A stretch of DNA of 64,000 nucleotides from Nymphaea colorata (lineage: Eukaryota > Streptophyta > Magnoliopsida > Nymphaeales > Nymphaeaceae). The stretch's first letter is position 1. Every line of letters begins with the position of its first letter. Positions 25,276 through 39,537 of the stretch are shown here, piece after piece. The notes beneath the pieces were generated by a model. It was not told the DNA's origin, did no database searches, and was given only the letters and a program-made list of their open reading frames with translations. The stretch covers positions 17,296,802 through 17,360,801 of the forward strand of contig NC_045145.1 in assembly GCF_008831285.2 (NCBI RefSeq), written 5' to 3'. The position numbers and the translations under genes were made by a program.

Positions 25276-28200
25276 TATACCCACGAATGGCATACAAGTT
25301 GCTAGGCCTGAGAGAGGAAAAGCAGAAATTAGAATCGGTTGTTGTTGATACACAAAATAGATTAGGCATGATAGAGTACTACAGTTTAACAGGTAAAACT
25401 CAACCAAAATTGACTATTGCGCTCCTTATCTGCAAGAAGAGACAAGCAGGTGGTGTCTAAGGTTTAGCCTTTATATCCTAAAACGGTGAAATAGCCAAAA
25501 GGAAGTAACCAAGCAAAAAAATCACAATAAGTCTGCCAAGTAGGAAGTTGGCAGACATACAACTATGGCTGCCAAGTATATATGTAAAGTTTCCGTTTGT
25601 TCTCCTGAATGACCACCATAAAGGTCACGACATATTGATCCCTTTTGGGTCGTCGATGCTTATTGCTTAACGCTATAAAATATAGCTCCAGAGAGTAGTT
25701 GCCTGAAGAGAAAGTATCGCTTATATTTGTAAGCATAAAAATAAGTTCAGTGCAGAAAGCCGAAGGCTTCATTGAGAACCAGAGACGAGGACCTAAAGAT
25801 GGTCTATCATTCATGATTCGCTACTGCATTTACCTAGTTGGCTGTTTGGAAGCTCTGATAGAGAGAAGGAATACAGATGAGAGTGGAGACAGACTATTTT
25901 CAGTTAATTCCTGAAAGTGACGTGGTTGGGACATCATTGCCATTCTCATCTCCATCCCAGTTCTTGCTCCCAAATACGACCAAGGAATTGGTTGAACAAA
26001 ATATTTTGACACCTTTATAACAAAAAAAAATGATTTGTGTTTCGAGACCCTGTCCGATGACATATTGATGTACGCGTGGATGAAGCGAGTTGTCACAAAT
26101 CCCCCAAAAGAATAGCGCACAAAAATCAGAAGTACCTCCCCCACCTAGAACAAAATTTCCCAACTCAACCTGCAAATCTATTTGAGTAGGCTATCGAGGT
26201 TTAACATTCTTAAACATGCAGCATGTGGTGTAAAAAATCGATATAAAGCAAGGATTTAGCGGAGAACAAAACTGAGAAGAAGAAAGCAGAAGATAAAAAC
26301 CTCTAAACGGGTCAAAGTTTTAAACTGGTAGCAGACGAATCGCCTCTTTAAATATGCAGGAAAACAGGTCTCCCAAACATACTAAGCTATAGAATCCGCA
26401 ACTTATCCAAACAACATTCGTTTGTTGTAAGTTGGATCCCAACCTGTCCATTCAGATGATGGTTCAAAGTTGGTATGTATTAGATGAAGCGGAAAAGCCC
26501 ACTCCAGAACTCAAACTCTCCGGGAAACAACGGGTCACCACCGTGCAAAATCAACCAAAATGAAGAATGGCCAATAAATAAAACAAGGAAGCAGGAGGCT
26601 GGTTTAGGAGAAAGACCATAAACAGAAAACCTGTCATCAAAATCTTCTACAAATGCAAGAACCAATAGCATCGGATAACTCACCTCGTCTTCCTCAAGCA
26701 ACCTCCTCTAGGGACAAACGGTTTACAAAGTGCATGGAACCTACACCAGATGAAAGAAAGAAACCAAACGCCAAGATGGTGATGACCAAACTATGCATAA
26801 AGATCAATAACTATGCTGACCCTTCATGGTGTTCTTTCCAAAATGGGAAAAAGGAAAAAAAGATATGGTATTTGGAAAGATGACACCAAGGTGAAGGATG
26901 AAAAGAGTTGGAATAGATGGTGGGGAGGAAAAAGGTTTGTTGAGGCCTCTGGTTCTGGCGTGTGAATTATTTTTAGGTGCTAGGCTCTCCACAATTGAAG
27001 CTGCACTCACCACGTACGAGAATCTGAGACGCATAAACTGGAAAAAAAATGGAAGCCCTGTCCCACTCAGAATAAGGACCTTTTTCTGGTTTTTCGTTCA
27101 GGATAATCGGGCTGGTTTTTATGCGTCCCACAAACTGCACAGGGGCCCATTTACCTGTTCTGTTCAGACTTCATGCATCAAAGAATAGCAAAACCATCTT
27201 TGGAGATTTATCTCTTGATGATGGTCCCAGTTGCGCTTTACGCTTACATAATGTGAGCACCTTTAACTGCGTCATTCGTTTAGTTACAGATAAATGATGA
27301 GATCGCAAATCCAAAGAACAGTCCACTTGGGATTCTGGTTCATAACCGCTCTGGTTCTTACTACCTCCCTCTCGTTGTATAATTACATAGAAACTATATA
27401 CTAACTAAACAAAAAGATGAACATAGAGTAAATTCTCTTGTTTTTTTAAAGGTTAGGATCTTTCATATATGTGTCGTTATCTTTGTTTTTCGTTTCATTA
27501 ACTACTCAATAATAACCTAACTGTCTCGATGTTAACAACTGGTCAAATAAAAAAGCCATAAAATCGATTGTTGGATTTGTTAATTAAGCATCTAATAAGG
27601 AAAAAGAGAAATAGTTTTCAAGATTGTTAGAATTCTAATTATTGTCGTGTGTGTATATGGCATTAGACAAATGTTCCCTCCCTCCCACTTTTACTATTTA
27701 ACTGTGGCCCGATTGCGTGCCCTTTCTTCTGCTTTCCCACCCCACACCTCCTTAATCCAAATTCATGTGGCGAATCTTGAAATCCATCTTATTTTCGTTG
27801 ATTTTTTTATGTCTACTTTTTAAATGTGGACATCAGGAATTGGTCATCCTGAGAAGGGGATGCACAGCTGGCTGTGTAACGGTGAATCGGCCGATACGCA
27901 TTGGTCGACACGCGCATTGTTCCCATCTTTTTATCAGAAATTGATTAAAATATAATTAAAAATGTTTGTACGGCCATATTGGTAGGAATGTATTAATATA
28001 TTTGACTACTATCTGGGTTCGAGCCGCCTTAGTCGGCCTGGGTAAAGAAGTTCGTAAATGGCTACAACTATAACTTCCTTCTTACTCTAGTACTTTTGAA
28101 CGTCAAAAGGTGTTGCTCCACCTCCAAGAAACACTTTTCATGTACAATAAATGTTATTCAATCAGCTGCCAACTCAAGTTCCCCTACACTTGGCCAAGGT

Positions 28201-28830
28201 CTCCGCTTGAAAGTTGAAACTTTGAGGTGGAGCTACAAAGTTCCATATGTGAATTTATTTAAGAAAACAACTTTTGAAGCACATCAAAAACACAACTGTC
28301 CACTACGGAAATTTGATGGGTAACACATTAGTGCACATCCTGATGTAATGTTGCTGCTAGTATTTAGATAGTACATAGTAAAATAGTAATTAATAATAGT
28401 AACTTGAAGAAGAAGTGCCAGCTTGGACTAGAGACGCAACATGTTCGGATGATACCGCAGCAGTAACGAACATTTTAAGCTTCACAACTTGGAGTAAAAG
28501 AAATCATATTAGAATGTGAAGTTTCCTATCAATACTGTCATTTGGTAGCTATTGATCTGCCACAATGAGGAACATCCTTTTTATACCACTCGACGAAACA
28601 TCCTTTTGTACATAGCAAATTGACAATTGGCAGATGACAAATTAGGACCATGACAATCAGTACTCGAGTTAGCAAAAAACCAACTTTTGTACACTTGAGG
28701 AATTGTTATACAAGACGAAATGGAGTAAGAAACATCACAAACAAATTGCTGCTACATAAAGAAACATTGTTAAAACAACTAGCCAGTATACATCGAGCGC
28801 CGCCTTTGGCCTGGCAAAATGCTTGCTTTC
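25276..28830. other. Promoter/5' leader of EF-hand gene and spacer
   Basis: A minus-strand acceptor (CTCTCAG) places the start of the first coding exon at 25307, so a 5' UTR intron lies upstream. The leader exon is not resolved. The region to 28830 has no recognisable coding exon and should also include the 3' UTR of the hydrolase gene. A short perfect hairpin occurs at 25531-25556. Confidence 0.5.
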
Positions 28831-31800
28831 TCACGAATCCCGTCGACTTTGTTGCCTTCTAATGTTCACACGCTTAAATATGCATGATATCAACCGCTGA
28901 CTAAAAGCCTCCCATTTCTCAAACTTATCGCGCTTGGGCTTCTTAGAAGTGGAAAAGTCCTTTTGTTTAACCGGCTGCAACTCAGATTTGCCATGGAATT
29001 TGCGGAGAGGAGTTGCAAGTACCTTCAAAACAGCCTGCACGCCTTGCCTCGTCTTAGCATTATAAAATGTAGAAGCAAAAATATCCCGAAACACAAGACA
29101 AAAACAGAACCTGGTGTCTACTGGAGGTACTCCTCGGACAATCTGCAGAGGATGGCCCCTCGTCACTCACTCCGCCTAGAGAGGAACATCGCCCCCAGCT
29201 CTCGTGATTTGAACTAGAGTAAGAGCAGCATTCTTCGCTCTGCTCATTTTCCTTGTCCTGAAGGTTTAAGAGATTTCAGAACCTCAGAAAGGCCATTTGA
29301 ATTGAAGCACATCAATACAAGAAAGAACGACTCAAATTAGTAGCCAGAAGTCCAAGTTCCAGCATTCAAAGTACATGGATACATGCGCATATAATACTAG
29401 TTAAACGAAATCACCTGTAACTGCAGATCCTCATTTCCGTCATTTCCATCCATTTCCATGGCCATATTGCCCTGTTCAACCAAAGATGTCATCTAACAGA
29501 TAGAATAGAACCTAAGCTCTTACAAACAATAGTGACACCACTGCAGAAGGGTGGGAAGGGAAAAAAAGAAAGAAAAACTCTGTAGTATCCCTACCCCGTC
29601 ATTTGCTCTAAGTGCGAAAGCCCCAGTATCAGAGAAGAGCTCACTGATTGATTTTGAGCGAATAACTGCAAGTTTTCATTAATCAGGATGTTCAGTTGCA
29701 TAACCAGTCACGATTTGTTTGTAGAGGCAAGCTTGAAGCTACGTTTATTATGTGTCCATCTTACCGTCCAGTAAAGGAGCAGAAGATGAGCTGCCTGCAT
29801 CAGCCTCAACCATCCGCAGTCCAGCAATGATTTCATACAAGAAGCTCTGAAGATGTCACAACATATTCCCTGTTAGGTACAACCATGGGGAAAAAGGCAC
29901 CGCAAGCAGAAGCACATACTAGTCCATCCTTGACTTTGGACCGAGTCCGACCGACACATAACATTCCTATATTCAGGACAGGTGGACAGCTAAGACGCTT
30001 CCATCTCATGGTTAAAAGCACAAGCATACCTCTTTCATTCCAGCATCAATTTTCAAACCCCCAAAATTATGATATTTCTCAAGCTTATTTTGTTCAGGTA
30101 AGGGAATTTGGGGGGGATGAAGAACATGGTAAAAGAATATGGAGACTGAATCATAATAAAACTGTGGTCGAGCAGAGTTGTGGTCACCCTCAAACTTGAT
30201 GATATTTTTATCTCCCTGCAGAACATTCATGTAAACATATCACACACACTGGAAGGTCCACCACTAAGTGGAGTATATTTGCAGGAAAAAAACTTCTGCT
30301 TCAGATTGAAAAGCAAACAATGTAAATCAGTAAATGATCCTGTAAGCAACAGGAATGACTAAACAGGATTGATCATATGGAAGCCTTTAGTAAACTTACT
30401 GCATAGGAATTAAAAATTATGTCAGAATGATGTGGTTGAATAAGTGCATCCTCTCTAGCATGTCCAAACAAAGCAGGTATAAAAGTCTTAGGCGCAACCT
30501 GTATCAAAAGCATAGAAACCTCAATGAAATTTAATTTCAATCTTTTGAAGGAACAAAAATATAAGACAGTTAATGAGAAAAATTGCTACTTCTTAAATAT
30601 AGTAGCGAAAGGACACAAAAAGTTTAAAGGCATTAATTGAAATTGTAAATCAGGAATGGTATTCAATCCACTACCGAAATATAAAATATGCAGCCTGAAT
30701 GGCTTCAACAAACCTTAGCACAATTGAGATTCATGATGTCAAACTTGGCCTTTCTTTGAATGACATGCCTCATGTATTGAACACCCATCTTAACCTGAAT
30801 GTAACAACAAATAAAATTTAAAATCACATCAAAGTACAGATGAGAAACAAAAAAATCTCACTGCAATTATTTATCCAACAAGAAGATAAGGTAAATGGAA
30901 ACGCTAGAGTACTAAAACTACATGGTTTGTACCATCTTATTTGATGGAAGAGCAACCTTTATAAACTAGTTGAACTGTTTAAGTCTCTTATATGTCTATT
31001 GAAATGTGAACGCGAAAAACTCTGCTTTTTTGGCATATGCATATTTTCAAAAATATTAGGTATTTTTGCTACCCATAACCTTTTCTCAAATTCTACATGA
31101 AATGTCTAAAATCCATTTTCAGGTTGTTTATGTGTTTTAGCCAGAAAAGAAAGCCAATTGAAGGAGAGGCTTCAAAAGGCACTAGTTAGGATCAAATCAA
31201 GGACCAGACAAGTAAGAGCCCCAGCTTACCTCTCCCAATGCCCTAGGCCTTCACTTTAATTTAGCCCATCTTATCGTTCAGTCTTTCTGCTTGAGTTCAT
31301 TTTGTCAAATTGAAATTTTCAAAATTCTAGAGAAATGACCAGAAAACTAGAAATAGCAACATTAGCCACTATCATGCCACTGTTCTGGTTAAATATATAT
31401 TAGGTCTCTGGGCCTTTGAGTAAATTTACCAAGTTAATGTCCATCCAACTCTTGCATGGAGGAGATTTTATCACAATTATCAACAGATTCAACACCTCAA
31501 TAATATATATAAAGATGTTATAAAAGCAAGAGCAAAGAACTTCAGAGTGAAAAGTAACAAAGCATGGTTATCTAGGTTATAATATATGTGCATCCATCGC
31601 TTGGAACCAAAATAAGAAAATGAGAAAGTCAGCCTAAGAGGCCTGTAGACCAGAAAAAATAGGTGGGATGCATCTAATACACAAATAAAGATATGCTGTA
31701 ACATAAAATAAGAAGACACATAACCAAGATGTATAACTATATAAACACACCACCGTAACTAGTCACAAAGGTACAGGATGTTCATTTTGCTCATGGTTTC

Positions 31801-34800
31801 ATAATTCATATCATCACAACAATTTATTTGGTAATGGTAGCATCACTTATTCACTTGTTATCCATGTTTCCCAATAAAAATACCGAAAGAACAAATTTGC
31901 ACCCCAAAATATGTCATTCTCAAGAAAGGGAACATAACCAACATTTTTCCTGATATCTAAACATAAACTAGACCGCTAAAGAACAATGAATATTCAAATT
32001 AGCTTAAGCCAACTTGTCAACCAAGCCACAAAGAGAATCATGAGGAAACCTGCAATATCACTTAAAACCCAAGAGGCCACTGGATTTATGGATTCTCCAT
32101 TATTGAAATGAAAAAAGTTTGACCAACTTAGAAAAGACTATGCATTTTGTTTATGATTTTATCATCCTACTACTACCTGTTAAACCCCTTGGAAACCTGA
32201 CTGTTTCCCACCAACAGTGGCATCTAAGAAATGCCTTCTTTAGAAAGTTCATGTTCAATGAAATTGTCTTCTTAGACCTAAACCAAACATGTTACATGTG
32301 TCCATGTACTCCTAAAATGAGCCTTGACAACCTATTCAATATGTGAGGTTTGTGAAGTTTCAGGAAAATTTTTAAATTTAATCAAAATGGAGACCAACCA
32401 TGATGCTATGCCACATAAGTCTTTAGAGATGGCGGGGAGTGGGCGCACCATTTTTCAAGTAAAAAATGGAGATAGGTTTATTAATGACACAATGAACAAG
32501 AAAGCAAATTGTCCACTGCTGCACCCAAGCCATCCCCAGCCACACCAGCACCAAAGGCAACTTTTATGGAGAGTCCGTGTTACATCAACATGGTGTCATA
32601 CACCAAGATAAAATCAAACCCCAAAGCATGGACTTCTGAGCCTGAAAAGAGCTAAAGAAACATGAGATTTTGGTATTTTTACACTTCTCAGAGAAGCCTA
32701 CTTCAGTATTTAAGATTTATGGAATGCCACTTTGCCTTGAAAGATCATACAGCATCTATTTATTGGGACAAATTGGTCAGCCTGCAAAGAAGAAAATGAC
32801 AAAAGATATAGAATGTCATGAAGGGGGAAAAAGATTACCTACCGTGAATTTTGGAAGCCTTATTTTGTAAACATCCACTAGTTCCATCATCAGATCAAAT
32901 AAGTTGGAAAAAGCACTATCCAGCACCATCCCGGCAATAGATGGATCATCTGCTCCATAAAGAAGGCTGCAATAAACTCAAGTGTCAATGACTAATATTG
33001 AAGAATAAGCCACATAAAATATGTTTACGCTCCAAAAAAGTTATCAGAGTTTTGACAAATTGGATGATCAGATGCGTAAGGATTTTGCTTCTATCTGCAT
33101 CAGTTTTTTCCCTAGTTTTAGTTCTTTATTTGCTCCCATGAGCATGATGCGATCATGTAAACAGTGTTTGATTGAACATCCACAAACAAACACATCTTGC
33201 AGACAGCTCCACAACACAAACATTGGATAGGCAGAACATGTGTGCATGGATTCCATCATCCATAGAATGGATCCTCCAGGTTGAGTGGAGTATCTGTTTC
33301 ATCGTTGATGTAAATGTGGCCCCGAGAGAGGCCACATTTGTTTTTCCTATTCTTGACAGATCCTCCTCTTGTTCCTGGTGTCCCAGGAATGGTAAATCAA
33401 ACATCCTCATAGTGTCTGAGATGAACCTGGACATGAACTTGTGACATGAACCTGCATTTTTTGGTACTTTTTGAAATTAACTAGGTTGATAAAAAAACAT
33501 TTTGATGGAGCTGGACTATGCAAAGACAGTCTGATCAAGTCCTACCATTTTGATGGTATTGGCAAGATATTGTCCACAAAGCAATAATAGTAACAACAGG
33601 AACTGTAAGGATCAAATTAAACACATAGAAGAAACTAAAGTTTGAGTAATTTATTACCTCGTAACAGCACCCATTGATCGACCCCACAAGCCTATGCACG
33701 AAACATCTTTCTTGTTTCGTAGATAAGATACTACAACTTTGAGATCATCTTTCTGGAAGACATCACATGTTAAGCAATTAGCAATTAGACGATAAATGAA
33801 ATAGTGAGGTGACCGGCCAACAGGGAAAGATCTTATACCTCATGCCAACCAAGGCTAACATATTGACCATCAGACAGCCCGGAACCAGAAAAATCAAGAG
33901 TAAAAAGCGTGATATTTGAAGGAAGTAAAACTACAGCTGCTTCATTTGCATCTGCTCTACAACCACTGCAGCAAAACAAATACACTCATCAAATCAGTAA
34001 TATATTATCTTTTAAAATTTTAAACACTGTCCCACGAAAATTTTCCAGAACCAAGAAAAAATACTCGATACCAAAAAAAAGAAAGAACCACTGATTTGAT
34101 TGCTTGCAATTTCCTGTCCTTTTCATTATTGCATATCAACATCTAAAATGTAAGAAGTGAAATTTACAAGAATAGAAAGAAACCTGTTTCCATGACAGTA
34201 AATCACACAAGGAAGAGCGACATTTTCTGGAATTGGTGAGGGAACATAATGGCTGCACTTTAATGTATGACCTCTTCCATTTCTGAGCTGTTAAATTGCA
34301 ACATGCATTAGCTAAGGAAATATATGATTATAAAGGCAAATGTATAATAGCAACATTTATTTGTTTGATTTCCATACTTGCCTCAACATCTTCCCTTCTG
34401 AACTTTCTTCCTCCAAGAGTGAATTCTGTCTCCCACAAATATTGATCTGGGTTATATTCAGCCCTGTACATCAGCCATTTCAAAGAGTTCAAAGTTCAAA
34501 GCAAGAACAGACACGTTTCAACCGCATCAAGTCTACAGCATCCCACATGAACCATGAGAGAGCAGTATTTAGTGCTCTTACATCGGTTTATTGCTGCAGT
34601 ATCCACTTGATGACAGAGTCAAAATAATATGCCGGACAAGTTTTCAGAGCATGGTGCTCTAAACTCTAAAGCCATAAAAACTAGAATAAAATTGAAACCC
34701 TGCACCCTAAACTCCTTGCTTCAAATGCATAAAATGTCTGAAAGGAGTTTGGAGTGGATTTTAAAGCTACAAAACCTAGATTTCTTAACTTCAAGGTTTA

Positions 34801-35364
34801 CTTTTCTTCAGTCTATTCAATATTGTTTACGAAACTATAAATATATAGTAGTTTCACTAATGAAAGATTTTTATCCATCTTTTCCTTCTCGCTCAGTAGC
34901 AAAACAGACTGGCTCTGTTAGGACTTGGCTATCGTAATTTTTCCAGTTTGGTCCCAAACCGCTAAACATCTTCTTTTTCTGATGTCTAAATAGAAATCTA
35001 GTAGTAGAACCAACGTTTCCCGTTAAGCGGCTAAAGTCTATAGCAGAAGTAAATTCCTAACCGAACCTACTTCCTTTTTTGCTATCTTACAAGAAAAGAC
35101 GTGTAACGGGGTACTACATATTGAAAACTTGACTAATAGATGCCAAGGTAAACTTAATATTTGAAAGTCCACGTATGCGACTGCAATCTGTAGAATAAGT
35201 AACCCAATCTCGCTTCGGTTGATCATCATTAAAGAATACTAAATGAGGCACTTTCTACATAGCGGTAGAAGCCAATAAACGTTAGAAGAGCCAGTTAGGA
35301 AAGAAAGGCTGCCATATCCATACCTTGGAGGGCGAATTATGAATTTGATGAACTGATCGATCAT
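28831..35364 (-). CDS. Alpha/beta hydrolase superfamily protein (BEM46/S9-like), 14 coding exons
   Basis: Exons 5' to 3': 35364-35324, 34463-34382, 34287-34184, 33965-33839, 33752-33658, 32966-32843, 30794-30714, 30498-30400, 30215-30030, 29846-29765, 29665-29595, 29471-29415, 29257-29111, 29034-28831 (1500 nt, 499 aa). The start MIDQFIKFIIRPPRAEYNPD is strongly conserved in a plant family of uncharacterised hydrolases. YCHGNSG near 70-77 forms the oxyanion region. The nucleophile elbow GRSMG holds Ser144. Asp235 (GHARED) and His263 (EGDHN) complete a plausible triad. After about residue 310 the protein becomes low-complexity and ends in a basic tail. The substrate is unknown. Intron 2 uses a GC donor (GAG|GCAAGT at 34381). 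Intron 6 is the largest (about 2 kb). No signal peptide is visible, so the protein is probably cytosolic. Confidence 0.92.
34376..34382 (-). other. GC splice donor of a GC-AG intron
   Basis: On the minus strand the exon ends in GTTGAG at 34382 and the intron begins GCAAGT. The next exon starts CTCAGAAATGG at 34287 in phase 0 and continues the family sequence (DVE-LRNGRGHTLK). The only nearby GT would break the alignment. Confidence 0.8.
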
Positions 35365-36400
35365 CCTTCTTTTCTTAAACCCAAGATATGCCCTTGCCTG
35401 GGTGGAGATGGAAACTTTTTACTTTTGCAATATCCGCAGAAGTCAAACCTCCACCATTACCGCACCTAATATATAAGACCCGCATAAACAAGGCCGAGCC
35501 ACAGAAGAGACTACAACTTCAAAACATTAGCATCCATACATTTCAAATTCAACAGCTGCCTAGTACATCCACTGGACTTCGAACGGCCTTCCCCTAGCAG
35601 GCTAGACTGCCACTGAAAAACTCCAGAATAAGCAAAAAACTCCACTTCGGTCGCACACAAGTTCAACTTACTCAGGGACACCGAATCCTCGCCAACTGAA
35701 AAAAACAAACCACCACAAATCACCACGCTCCCCAACCCCCAGCTCTATTTGTTGTAAAGCCACGAATTCTACCGAAGCAGCTCGATCTTGGTCCTTTACA
35801 CCATTTCCATGAATGGGACCCTCAAATGCTCCATAAATTCTTGCAAACAGAAAGCAAAATTATCAGCATTCAAGTTCGAGCAGTCGACCTGCCAAGCACC
35901 GAGACATGAAGCTCGGCCGCCAAAAAAATAAATTTTTCCCCATTTGCAAGCACAAATACACCAAACTAAGGCCTACTCGATCTCAGAAAAACATCCATTT
36001 CCCCGCCTTCACATCCCCCAACCGATTACATGCACAATTGAACTAACGAGGACCTCGAATCCTCAGAGTAAAGAACTTCCAGAACCCCAAAACCAAAACC
36101 ATTTCCCGTTTCCCATTTCCTGAGGCTTACCTACTCCACTAGCACAGCTTCCGAAAAAGGCAACAAAAACATCACCGAAACGGCAACTCCGAGCTGTAGA
36201 ACCCTCAATCACTCCACTTCTTCAGATCCACAACTTCAGAAATCAAACACCGCAGAAAGCGCAGCAATGACAAGGCAAGGACGGGATAAGTCCCCACCTG
36301 CCACCACGGGCCAAAGGATCACGAAAACCTTCGCGATTTGCGCATCTTGAGAGAATACGAAGTGGGAACCGTAAAAGCAATAAGAAGAAGAAGAAGAAGA
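35365..36400 (-). other. 5' leader region of the hydrolase gene
   Basis: No coding exon is visible. Upstream of the ATG there is a possible 5' UTR acceptor near 35399 (minus-strand CACCCAG). The region ends near a purine-rich (GAA)n tract, which on the transcribed strand is a CTT/TTC repeat of the kind common in plant leaders. The transcription start cannot be fixed. Confidence 0.4.
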
Positions 36401-36410
36401 GAAGAAGAAG
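36382..36410. repeat. (GAA)n microsatellite
   Basis: About nine AAG/GAA units with one interruption, in the presumed 5' leader or promoter of the minus-strand hydrolase gene. Confidence 0.9.
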
Positions 36411-36993
36411 GGAACAGGAAAAGAAAAGGGGAAAAAGGAAAACCTAGAAAATCTGCGTAGTGGGTCGAGGCAAAGAAAGAAAAGACGAGGAAGAGAACGG
36501 GAATTAAGAAACCACAGAAAAGGAGGGAAAATGAATTTTATATCAGACGGAGGGTACGGATAAAATCAGGAGGGAGACAGAGAGGAGTCAGAATTAAAAA
36601 GAACGAAAAGTTTTCGGCAAACAAAAATATAGAAAGAGAAGCAGACAACGATGCGTAAAATTCCGGATTCCACAACTGAATTCCGAAAATCACAAAAAAC
36701 CACTGAACCAAAAGGCGCAGTGCAGCGGGTGATTTCTCTTTCTTCTTCTTTTTCTTTTTGTCTTTCTTTTGTTTTCCCTTTCTGGTAAACCGCGTCCACT
36801 TTAGGTGGCCACCAAGCCCGATACCAACTTTTCAGATATTCGCTGAAGGGGGTCCGTTTTTCTGTAATTACGACCACCTCATGCCAAGGAACTGCAATTC
36901 AATATAAAAAAAGAAAAACTAAAATAATAAAGGGATTTTATTTCTATAGCATATATTTTTTCTTGACAAAAGATTTTGATAGATGAACAGGAC

Positions 36994-37016
36994 AAAAAAA
37001 AAAAAAAAAAAAAAAA
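36994..37016. repeat. Poly(A) run, 23 bases
   Basis: Homopolymer followed by a few GAA units. No retroposon body recognised beside it. Confidence 0.9.
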
Positions 37017-39537
37017 GAAGAAGATGTTCTTATTCAATCCCGTATTTAGAAAGATAAGTTTCCACTGAGTGTAATACGCAAATATAAGCAAAAACTGATC
37101 AAACTTTTGTAACATTGAATGAGGCTCTGCTCATTTGCTCCCACCTCCTTTGAGGCAAAAGGCTTCGCCAACAGTCGTCTGCCACGTCTTTGTTTTCATC
37201 ATACAATTAAATGCCCGTGGAGTTTAATAAATTTACTGTGGCTTGTCCGTGTCGGATCCAGATTGAGCAATGGGATCCAAATCCTGTTTTATGGATCCAT
37301 CGTACATATTATAATCCAAATATTGGAGTAACTTGATGAGATTGAGTCCCATCCACTTTCTAACAATTGAGTTTGGAGTGGACTAGTATAAGATCTGTCA
37401 ATTATTTGTATCTATCTGGGTTGGATTTTTTATCGGATTTCAGTCAAACATGAAGCTCAGAGTCAGATTCATTTGTGATGTTTACATGCGAATACGAATT
37501 CGATTAATAAAACTTCAGATTTCTCTATGGAATGGAATTATCTGATTCGATGAGTTCAAAGCTTCGGTTTTATTAATGCATTTGCATCCAGACATGTAAT
37601 ATATGTGTACTTAAACAAGCATCCGCTAGAGGACATGAGGTTCGATTTAAGCAAACAAGAGCTGGATGTTTGAAAACGAAATAATTACTTATAATTGGAT
37701 TCGACTGACCATTGTAACCGGATTTTGTGTGGAAAACATATACCAAATCCAAGTATTGGATCAAATTTTCTTGTTAAAATGAATATGGTATCCAAGTCCA
37801 AAGCTGGTTTCCTTTTTTGGATCTGGATATGATCCGGAAGGTTGGTAAAAGTTGCATGGGAAGGAGCGCTGGGACCGCCAGTCGCCGCATGGTGGGGACC
37901 ACGTGATGACAGCCACATGGATGCCAAAATCCACGGCGTCAGCAGCGGTGGAAACGGAGCGTGACGTGCTGGGCCATTGCGAGATCCAGATCCAAAATGC
38001 CCAAATCTGACATGGGATCCAATTTTTTAATATATGGATACGGACCTCCACGGGCAATGCTCCAAATGCATATGACAAAGTACCTGTTCAAGAAACATCG
38101 TATTTTTGTCTCAAGAGGTAGGACATATGGTCGCATTGAATACATATTATCGGTTCAATTTATATGGAAATTATTTTATAGATCATAATGATATAATGAT
38201 AAGATCGCGACACTCTAATTGACCAGTATATCATATCTCACCTAAATTCAAGAATAATGAAGTTTTTATTTTAGAAAAATATGATATGATTATGAATAAT
38301 TTCATCAGATTGAGACAAGCAGAATCAAATATTCAATAATTAAATGTTGGACTTAAACATACGTACTTAAAAAAAAAAAATTTCCAGTAAAACAATGTTT
38401 TTTCTATCGAACACTCTTTGAAATTGGATCTAAGATTTTTCAGGTAGTGTTTCTTCAACTATGTAAATTTAGCTACGCCGGCGAAGAAGAGTAGGATGGA
38501 AGGGCTGTCTCCTTTAATTTATATCGGTCTTCTCAGTGTTTCCTGCACTCCAATTATGTCTCCATTGATTACTAGTGAATGCCGAGTAATTTTCCAGCCT
38601 TGTCTCGCCATTCGACGCGCTTTTTATTGATTCAATGTTAATTAATTTGAATCTAAGAAAAAAAAAACAAGCTTAACTTCTTCATATTGTTCTAAACTCC
38701 TAAGTTCTTACCATTTTCCAAAAATTAAAATACCTCTAGACAAAACATATTTTTGCTTGACGGCTTTTGCATTAAGGTTTTCAAATGCACTCAATAATAT
38801 TAGCACATGATTAAGCTTACTTAAATTAATTAATTGATTGTTAATATATAACTTAACTACCTGAATTATTTGTTTCATCCTTAGGTCTAGAAAGTTATTC
38901 TTTGACTTACATGTGTTCAAAAAGTATTTCTTTTGGGGTAAAATGATGCATTTTATCATTTGACAGTTAATGTCACATGAAGAACTGATGAACCATGCTG
39001 GATAACTGTAAACAACTTTGCCTTGTGTTTCTAACAATCTCAATAAACATATATCCACCAATACATATGCTTTCTATCCGTTGAGATTGTTAAATATGGG
39101 AAAAGAATTCAAATATCTATTGTGTTATGTCAATATTAAGCTGGGAATGAATGCGACTCAAAGCAGCCCATCAGATCTCCGCTCTAATTTTGACTAGAGA
39201 TTCAAAATTTTGGGAATCTTAAGACTATTGTGGTAAAATCATCGATTTGTTAAAATCACTACTTAAATTAAACTCCACCCAAGCTAAAAAATCCTGATAA
39301 CTAATAATTAGAATGATCAATAGGCCCTTAAAAAAATATAGTTTGTTTAGAGAGAAACAAAAGGGGTCATCGATACACAAATTGAAGTGCACTAGGTATA
39401 GCATTTTGAGGAACATAAAATAAGAACTATATCATAAAAAGACAAAGGGTTGAGTAGGAGCTTCGACCTTCAACCAAGCAGCAGCATCTTGCTTGTTCAC
39501 TTGAAAAGGGAAAACATAAAAAGATCAGGACATTTTT

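Noticed and set aside
28012-28040. GGGTTCGAGCC resembling a tRNA T-arm
   Set aside because: No matching acceptor stem, D-arm or anticodon arm can be built around it.
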